Origin: Oxyruncus cristatus
Taxonomy: Eukaryota > Chordata > Aves > Passeriformes > Cotingidae
Direction of reading: 5' to 3'
Assembly: GCA_013399855.1 (NCBI GenBank)
Contig: VXAY01004300.1
Span: 486,281-550,280 of the forward strand
DNA length: 64,000 bases
Both the position numbers and the translations under genes were made by a program. The notes beneath the pieces were generated by a model. The model saw only the letters and a program-made list of their open reading frames with translations. It made no database searches and was not told the origin of the DNA. Each line of letters starts with the position of its first letter. The stretch's first letter is position 1. Shown here piece by piece: positions 55,749 through 64,000 of the stretch.

Positions 55749-58700
55749 TAAGAGACTGCACAGAGTTGAAGACAATGCCGTGGTCCACAAAGGGCAGGAT
55801 CAGACACATGTGGCTGATCCCACCACACAGAATACAAGGGCTCTTTTGGCTGAAAATAGCAGAAAATGGTGAAAACCATGGGGAAAACCATCTTGCTCTT
55901 CCTCTTGCCACAGGGCAGCTTCTGCTGTATCTTAATTGCTTGGTTACTTAATTACCTCTACATTGTAGTGTATTTTCTTAATTCTCCTTACCAGGTATTT
56001 ATTATCACAGGGAGAGATTTTCTTTGCCCATTTGATGCTGGAGATGAAGTTGTGTTCTGTGGGCAGCACCACAGAAGTTCCTGGGCCTCACAGTCCTTGG
56101 CCAGCACAAAGCCATCCCCAGCATCCTGGATGGCAGGGCACAGATTTGCCTCCCAGGCAGCACTGCAGGTACCAGGAGCACAAACCTCTGGAGTTACCCA
56201 GTGTTCTGCCTTCCCTGCAGCATGGGAGAGTCCATTATTTGTGAGGCAGCAAGTGTCTGTGCTGCAGAAACAAGCGTCTGCCTCTGCATGGCCAGGAGGC
56301 TGTTCCTCCACACGGATCCCCATTTCCCCTTAAATCACTTCCCAGATACATGGTGCTAAGGGGATGAAGGAGTAGGTGTGTGCTCTGTGTAAGGAGTAGA
56401 TCTGTGCACTGTGTAAACAGAGATGTGTCCTACAATGTGTTGGCAGATCACAGATAAACCCCAAAACTTGAAGCAAGACTCAGTTCCTGTGTAACTCTCA
56501 GGCAGAGGAGTTTCACCTCCACTACCGGCCCACCCCATACATTACCGACTGTAACTTCCATGGGGGATATCTGATTTCCCTTACTGTGGAAATTCAGCCA
56601 GTAAACACTAGGAAACACTGGACTTGGAGTACCCTGGAAGATCACTCTCCCATCAGGGTATTTGGGAGTGTTTTGGAAGTCTCCACCCAGTCAGATGGGA
56701 ATGAAAATGGAAACTTTGGCTTTGGAAGGAAAGTTTGTGGTTGTGTTCTGCAGGACAACCACAAAGCTGTAGAGGCAGAAAATTGGGGAATACTGAGCAA
56801 TTGTGTGCTGGGCGCTTAAAAAATCTGAAGATGGAGAAACTGAAGTTTGCATTTCTATTTTGAAAGGTTTCTGGATTTTTAAGCTGACCTCATTATCCCG
56901 GGGCGGGTGATGGAAGCGAGGCCCCGGTGTTTGGTGTCAGCGTGCACAAAGCTCCATCCTTGACTGAGAGCAGCTCTCCCCAAAATGGGGTTGGTTATGT
57001 AATCAAAGATTAGAATAGCTGTTCACATTTGGGTTTTGTTATAAATAGTGCCCCTGACTGACTGTGGCTCTGGTGAATCCACCAGCTTTCCGTGTGCTCT
57101 GGCACAGAGGGAGTGCTCCGGAGTGCTGTCACCAGGACCGGGAATGGGAATAGCAGCGGGCACCCTGATTTGCACAGAGGTCATGTTTTGCTAATATGTG
57201 TCTTGTAGAAGCAGACAGCATGCAAAAGAGGATGGTTAAAACCTGACCCAGCACTGTTTTTAAATTTCAAATTATGCATAAAGTATGCATTAAATTAATT
57301 AGGGAATTCATTAAGAAGGGAAGAGTAAAGAAACTCATGAGCAGTGTTCAGCATTTAGTAACACAAGCCATTTTCTATAATTGTTATATATAGAATTTGT
57401 CTCATAACATTATCCTTTGATAAATTATTGCAGCATAATATGATATATGTAGCTTATTAACAGTTTCATTAATTACTATTAGAGCAAAGACACTGAAGTC
57501 TGGCACGCATAGAACAAGTGTTGAAGCAGATGGTTGAAATTAGTGAAATGCAATTGGTTGCTGAACCCTTTTACTTAATTACATTATCACATCAAAACAG
57601 TTAAACTAAATTTGTCAAGTTGTCTGCCGAGCACTGGGATATTTGGAGCAGGGCCCAGCTCCGGATGTCCTCTCCTGGCTCCAGCGCTAGGACCTCCTGC
57701 AGACCTCGACCTTGTCTCCCTCATCTGCCTCCCAGAAGCAGTTTCCTCCTCCTCCTCCTCCTTCTGGCCTCAAAGGGCATCGTTTAGATGTGGCCTTGCC
57801 ATGCCCTGGCGTGTGTCCCCGGGGCTGCTCAGGGACAGCTCTGGGGTTGGCAGCTCTTGGGTGTTTGGTCTCCCTGGGTCAGGGGTGGTGAAAAGCTGTG
57901 GTGGGTGTGGGGACACCCAGCTTCGCTCTACAGCACCTGGTGATACCGATGCAAATGGGTTTGCAGCCACTTCCTCCAGCCTATGGCACACTGCTGCCTT
58001 TGTTCCTTCTCTTGACACAATCCTGGGATTTCCTTTCAATGGTCCAGGAGCCAGGATAGAGAAGTCTGTTCACTGGTTACTGTTTCGGCAGAGCCCCCCG
58101 AGCCCTAGACAAGGGCTGGGCTGCACACACCATTCCTGCCACAGCGACAGGATGCACCAGCCTGGCTTCCCTCGCAGGACATGGAGGAGCCTGGGGGAGG
58201 ATCTCAGGGTCTGAGGGGTGCAGGGGTCCCTGTGCTGCCTGGGACACCCATCTCTGGAAGGGAAAGCGAGAGGTGTTCCGTGCATGGTGGGGAGCAGAGC
58301 CAGGTTCCCCACTGCAGGGTGGTGCTGCTGTCTGCCACATCGCCCGTGGGCGTGAGCCTTTGGCCTCAGTGCAGCTGGGGGTCCCGCTCCCACTGTCCCC
58401 AGACCTGCTCCCTGGAAAGGAAGGGGTGCAGAGGGGAGAGGGAACTGCTCCCTGTGCAAATGGCCCCAGAAAGGTGTTTGTTCAAACAGCAACTAATGCG
58501 ATTCCACATCCTTGCAGCCGCTTCCTTGTGGAAGTGATGTTTGCATTCAGAGCCAGGAGAGTTTGTGTCTCTCAGCCACGGAGCTCTTGGCAAGCCCCGT
58601 CCTACAGGTTTCCCAAAGACCTGAAAGTGATTTGGGTGAAATAAAGCATTCCAGCTGCCTAGGAAGGGAGGTTTTCGGGAGTGCATGTACCTTTGGCTCA

Positions 58701-59964
58701 GTTTGTAAACCAGGAGAGGAATGCCAGGCTGAACGTGGGGCTGGATGGGGTATGTGGGGGGGATCATTCCTTCTGATTTCCACCTGGAGAAATGTAAAAG
58801 CACCGCTGAAATCAGTGAGTCAATCCTTTGTCTGAAATGTCACCTACTGCCATGTGGGTGCTCTGGGGTCTGCTCCTTATTAGAGCCTGGCACCTCAGCT
58901 CAGCACAGGCACTGCTTCAGAGCCGCGGTGTTCTGCTCGCTTCCCGGCAGAGAATCGCTGACAGCAGAGCTTTTAGATCCATTTTAACAGATTTGTTTAC
59001 TTCTGCTTTAATTAGAGCGAACGGGGTTTAGGCACCGAGCTCCTTTTTGTGCCTTTGGAAATGTTTTAACACAGCGCTAACTCCATGGCAGGGACTGCCT
59101 GTATAGCCATGGATGGAGTGGAGCTGGAATCACACAGAGAGGTTTAAGAGCATTTCCCTCTTTTGCCCTGCCTCTGGCTTCCTGACTTTTAGCCCACCCA
59201 CACTCCTGGAAGAGTCACCAAAGGCTGATCCATGTGCCAGTGGAGGACCTAGACATCGCTGCCGGGGATCTCCTGGTGTTTCTGAGGGAATCAGGAGAAG
59301 GCTCCTGGGGAATAGCCCCACTAACCAACAGTTCAGACCCAGACCACACAAACCTTGCGAATCTGTGAACTGCTCCCACTGCACAGGTGGGAGAAGGGCT
59401 GAAAAACTGATACACAATTATTCTGCAGAAGTCCATCAAAATCATAATGAGCGTATTTCCCAATAAATTCCTGCTCTGCTCTGAATCCTGAACCCGGTAA
59501 TTAAATGACCTCTCAGTTGTTTAAAGAAGCCTGTACCCATTGAATACTTTAATACTATCAGGAGTATTAAATAATTATCATCAAAATATGTCTGTGGTGC
59601 CCTGAGTTCTCCCCTAGAAGGGTTTCAGGTTGTCCGTGGCAGATGGAGGCATCTCCAGTAGGTCCCCAAATGCCCTGCCATGCTGGGGGTGGCCTTGGAT
59701 GAGCAGAAGGAGAGAGAAAATGCAGAGCCCTAAGTACAAAACATGAAAATCCGTAAGTGCTTAATTCTGCCCAAGTATCAGCAGGTGTGTGGGAGCAGTG
59801 GGGGAGTGTGTGGACTGAGTCACTAAACAGAGTCCCATGTGGTTGGGGTTTATTTTAATTATCCATACTGGCAGTTTTCAGGAAATCTCCCACCTTTGTG
59901 CTCCCCCAGCTCTACCCTTGGGCACCAGCACAGGCACTGGTGTCTGAGTGAGGCAGAGTAAGAA

Positions 59965-60273
59965 AGATGGGGACAAACCTTTAGCAGGGCTTTTGATAGG
60001 ACAAAGGGGAATGGCTTTAAACTGAAGAAGGGGAGATTTAGGTAGATTCAGGGAGAAATTCTTCCCTGTGAGGGTCGGGAGGCCCTGGCACATGTATCCC
60101 AGAGCAGCTGTGGCTGCCCCTGGATCCCTGGAAGCGTCCAAGGCCAGCTTGGGTGGGGCTTGGAGCAACCTGGGCTGGTGGAAGGTGTCCCTGCCCATGG
60201 CAGGGGGGTGGAACTGGATGAGCTTTAAGGTCGCTTACAATCCAAAGCAGTCTGGGATTCTGGGATTCTTTAG
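59965..60273 (+). repeat. CR1 LINE 3' copy
   Basis: About 310 bases, from the aaagatggggacaaacctt block through ctgcccatggcagggggg to gtctgggattctgggattct. Confidence 0.88.
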
Positions 60274-61961
60274 TGTGTGAGGGCAGTGTGTCCCCTGCCA
60301 GAGGGACAGGGGAGAGCTGGTGGCACAGAGATGGCACTATCTGTCCATGGAGTCACTGCCAACCCGTCCCAGTGTGAGACCCACGTGCCACACAGTGAGG
60401 AGTACAAGAGCTTGGGCAGCAAAGTGGGACTGTGTGCAATGAAACCAGAGCTGGTGAGGGCCTGGAATATCAGTGCAGCGCTTTCCTGTGCACCTATGGC
60501 AGGGAAGACAAGCCACTATGAGTCACTGAGAAATGTAATAAAAATGGGTGCTGCTGCTGGGTAAAGAAAGTAGCAGACCTAATTACCATGGGGGCTCTCT
60601 CTGGTGGGAAGGTGATGAGAAGGGCACAGGACTGCCCTCACACTGCCCAGCACAGGGTTCCCAGCTCTGTGGGGTAGGAGAAAGGCTGGGAAATCCTGGG
60701 TGAGTTCAGCTGAAAAGCCTCTCCAGGTATTTTCTAGTGCTATTTGTGATACGTATGCAACCGAGCAGGCACTTCTTTTTATTTCTATTCTGCAGGAATT
60801 AAATTAATTTTAGAAATGGCACTATAACTATTTTCCTGCCTCAGGGACCATTTGTTTTAAAATCATTAAAGACTTTTATATGACACTGCACTGACATTTG
60901 ATGTGAATAAATTAAGGGAATTAGTATAAAACTGCTTTCTTTCTCTGAAGCTTCCCAGCACATCTCTGCACACATGCACAGTCAGTGAGGGTGCTCACAG
61001 GCACCAGTGTCAGTGTGCTCACGAAAGGATGCAGATCCAGCCCTTCAGCAGCTTCACTGCTGGAAGAGGATGAGGCACGCTCTCTGCAGGTGTAAGAAGT
61101 TGCTCTCCCTCTCTTTTATGCAGGAATGCAGGCAGGTAAAGCAGCCGGGATGGTCCAAAATTGAGATCCCATCACTACCTCTTACCTCCTACCTCTGGCT
61201 CTGCATGTTCTGACCCAGCTCTGGAGCCTGATCATCCCTGCTGGAATGTCATGCCCCTCAGGTAACGACCCGTTTGCTTTCTCCACGCTGCCTGCTGTGT
61301 GTGCCCTGGCCCTGCTCACTGCCTTGCCCCGCGCTCTCAGCGCAGCAGGGCTGGCTCGGCCGCATTGGCTGACCTGCCTCGACCGCTCCTCAGCCCCTTC
61401 AGGGCTGCTGGGGACTCAAAGCACATATTTGTCTTAATTTAGGAAGGGGTCCAGTGGCTGCCTGGAGCCTTCTTGGTGCCGTCAGACACTAGAAGAAGTT
61501 GTGTTTCACGCCTGTGGGTGAGAAAATCCCTTGCAGACAACCTGCTGCCCTGTCTGAGCTCCAGAACACACTGGGCTGTTGCCATCTGAGTGTAACCTGG
61601 ATTCAGACCCCGAGTGAGAAATGCTAAGGCTTGATTTGTTTTACTCTTTTAGAGGAGCACTCGGTGCCCATCATGTTTAACTCTCCATGTGCAGTTCCAG
61701 ACAGTGGGAATGTCACTCAGCTGTACCTGCCCAGCTGAGCTCTAATTCCAGCTGTGCCTGGATCTCTGGGAAGGCATCCCGTGGTATTTCCTCCAGCTCC
61801 ACTGTTCATGGCTTGTGCAACTGCTGAAACCAGGGGGGAGTTAAAGGCACCCAAAGATCTGTCAGATCACATACTTTTGTGCTCTAACCCCACCATGTGA
61901 TACTTAAGCAAATTGCACTATTCTGTGATTATTGTCCTCCATGGACATGTGTGGCCAGAAG

Positions 61962-62080
61962 GGTGCAGGATGCAGGACACCGGGTGCAGGGTGCAGGGAT
62001 GAAGGATGCAGATGTGCAGGATTCAGGATACGGGGCTCAGGATGCAGGGGTGCAGGATGCAGCTATAGGGTGCAGATTAT
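61962..62080. repeat. Degenerate GGATGCAG minisatellite
   Basis: Irregular 8-20 base units built on GGTGCAGG and GGATGCAG. Confidence 0.8.
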
Positions 62081-63614
62081 CAGCAGCTCTGACAGGGCAC
62101 ATGCAGAGACAGCAAACCAGAGCAGCTGGTGGCAAGGCACATCCCATGGAGGGACCTGAGGGGTCCTGGGGCTGCCAGCCCCCCTCATCCTCCCTGGCCC
62201 TCTGGCTCAGGGGCTGTGGTGGCAGTGGCTGCGGTGGTCAGGTCCCTTCATGCCCCCAGCCACGGGAGCAGATCCCGGCAGGCACTGGAACCCGGACAGG
62301 AGGGGCCCGAGCAGAGCTCGTCAGCTTCCCCTCTGTCATCTTGTACTTGTACAGCAAAGTGCTGTTAATAATCGTTTAAATGCTTTGGTGTCAGTCACTG
62401 CTCTTTCTTTGTAAATGTTACTCATTTCATAAATAAATCAAAACCTGCAGACCCTGGGTTTTCAGAAACTTGAATGCTTTTGTTAAAATTGTATGAAGCA
62501 AATTCACAAACACATGATTTATATTATCTCAGCACAGCACAGGAGATGATAGAATATACTATTTAAATTAACTCCTCTCCCAACAAATGAAATCAATTCT
62601 GTTCTTGGGTTACTTTTCATCTGCCTTTTGTCTTGTTGCTGAATCTTTTCTATTTCTTTCACTCATTCATCTATTGTGCCCTTTCCTTGATCTGATAGCA
62701 TTAAACATATAATTAAGTCATAAAGGAGGGAACTGATGAGTATAGCAGATGGTAATTGCTTCCTACATTTGAATGAAATGATATGCATTGCTACAATTTA
62801 CAGCTCTCGCCTCATATTTTATTCAGGAACCTTTTATCTCTTTTCCTGCAGAATTATTCTGCAATAAATTTAGACATCTTATCAATAGCTTGGGTGATAG
62901 TCACAGAAAGGGGAAAAACTGAACTTTGTGCATCTTAATGTTTAAAATAATTTTCTACAATAATTGAATTATCTCCCAGCAAATATCATAGCGAGAACCT
63001 GCTGGACTTGGTTGTTTTCCTTTTAAAAGCTCATCCTGTGATTAAAGAGAAAAATTGGCTGGTGTAATTACACTTATTGAACGAGGAGGTGCAGGAGCCT
63101 CCTGAAGCCCCGTCTTTTCGTGGTGAGGTTGGTTTTTCAGGGCTCTGAGGGTCTCACTGGGTTCTCATCAGTTGTCCCGCTGTTGGTGTGTTCCAGTGGA
63201 CAATGCCAGCAGCCTGGTGGGTGCTCACGGGGTGCCCTATTTCACCATGCTTGGAATTAACAAGAACACATGGTAAAACTTATTTTCTCTGCAAACTGTG
63301 CGCGGCAGCACCTGAGGGTTCAGGAGCATCTGTGGCACTGCAGCTGTATGGCCTGGTATGAAGAGGGTTTCTTCTGCCTGGTTTAGAGTAAGAGGATTTA
63401 TAACTCACACACAGAATGGCACAGGCCACAAAAATTCAGGTAAAGGAGAAAATTAGTATTTTGGGGAAAAACATCCATATTTTGACACCTTCTGTTAAAG
63501 AGCCAAAGGGAGCATGGCAGAAGAGGCACTAGAGTATAAGGAAATCTGATGGGTTTAGCTAGATGGACAAGCTGGAAGAAAAAAGAGGTGTATTAAAAGT
63601 TAACTTTTTGCCTT

Positions 63615-63815
63615 GAAGTTCAAGATCAGGGGTCTTTAGTTTTATTCTATTTCTTAGCTTTTATATTATCTATTCTATTTCTTAGTTTTTATATTATCAC
63701 TTTATCATTTTTTTTAATTCTATTTCTTGATTTTTATTTTATTTCTTATTTTTTATTCTTTTGTATTTTATCCCATCTTCCCTTCCCTTCCCTTCTTTTT
63801 TTTTTTTTTTTTATT
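63615..63815. repeat. T-rich tandem repeat and poly-T
   Basis: A unit of about 31 bases containing TATTCTATTTCTTAG is repeated with drift from about 63640. A CCCTT stretch and a run of about 17 T near 63796-63812 follow. Confidence 0.8.
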
Positions 63816-64000
63816 AATTAATATTAATTTTAAACCCCAAAATTCCTGTTGCTTTGCCAAACAAGTAACTATTTGTGGTTTCAAGTGGATGCAGAGGAAT
63901 TTCCTGGCTCTGAGCAGCTGGTGTCCATGGTAGGAGCCCTCCTGCTGCTGCATCCTCTCCCGTGGGACCCCAGCTGCCCCCTTGCCCTACCTGGAGGGTC

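Larger units (their letters stand above)
54200..64000. other. Gene-poor flank upstream of GALNT5
   Basis: No gene recognised. It contains two CR1 copies (55567-55748 minus; 59965-60273 plus), a degenerate minisatellite at 61962-62080, and AT-rich tracts at about 57180-57620 and 62380-63060 that are neither simple repeats nor CR1 and could be conserved noncoding sequence. A minus-strand open frame at 55988-56323 resembles a lectin repeat weakly. A T-rich repeat lies near the window end. Confidence 0.5.

Noticed and set aside
57612..58214. 200-codon plus frame in the right-hand flank
   Set aside because: Ser/Pro/Gly-rich, with no recognisable motif or splice structure; probably chance.

Overview
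The window is nuclear DNA from a bird. Chicken-repeat-1 (CR1) LINE 3' ends, recognisable by their (ATTCTRTG)n tails, are scattered through it on both strands; the genes are split by short introns, and GC-rich islands alternate with AT-rich tracts. I cannot name the order or species. The 702-base run of N at 53020-53721 is an assembly gap.

Four vertebrate genes are supported by protein similarity and by splice sites whose phases agree. They match the block human chromosome 2q24.1 carries in the same relative order and orientation. ACVR1C (ALK7, a type I activin/Nodal receptor kinase) is on + at 4237-13644; exons 2-9 are present, and exon 1 was not found and probably lies before the window. CYTIP (cytohesin-interacting PDZ protein) is complete on + at 22035-28963. 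ERMN (ermin, a myelin-associated actin-binding protein) is complete on + at 35196-37920. GALNT5 (a polypeptide GalNAc-transferase) is on - at 53019-42702; exons 2-10 and the 3' part of exon 1 are readable, and the gap probably hides the membrane anchor.

The first 4.2 kb is ACVR1C intron 1. About 4 kb after the ACVR1C stop looks like a long 3' UTR ending near 17.6 kb. The CYTIP start lies just after a CpG-containing segment with an E-box, and ERMN lies 6.2 kb beyond CYTIP. ERMN and GALNT5 converge tail to tail. From about 54.2 kb to the end I recognise no gene, only CR1 copies, minisatellites and AT-rich DNA, which fits the gene-poor interval expected on the GPD2 side of GALNT5.

The four genes are not an operon or pathway; their proximity is conserved synteny, and they act in different settings (TGF-beta signalling, leukocyte trafficking, myelin cytoskeleton, Golgi O-glycosylation). 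I found no CRISPR array, tRNA, rRNA, intact transposon or virus, and no wholly new system. The items most worth a second look are a GC-AG intron in ACVR1C, CR1 copies packed against ACVR1C splice sites, a facing SOX-type site pair upstream of ERMN, a long polypyrimidine tract before the last ERMN exon, the repeat-bearing and gap-interrupted first exon of GALNT5, and an unassigned lectin-like open frame near 56 kb.
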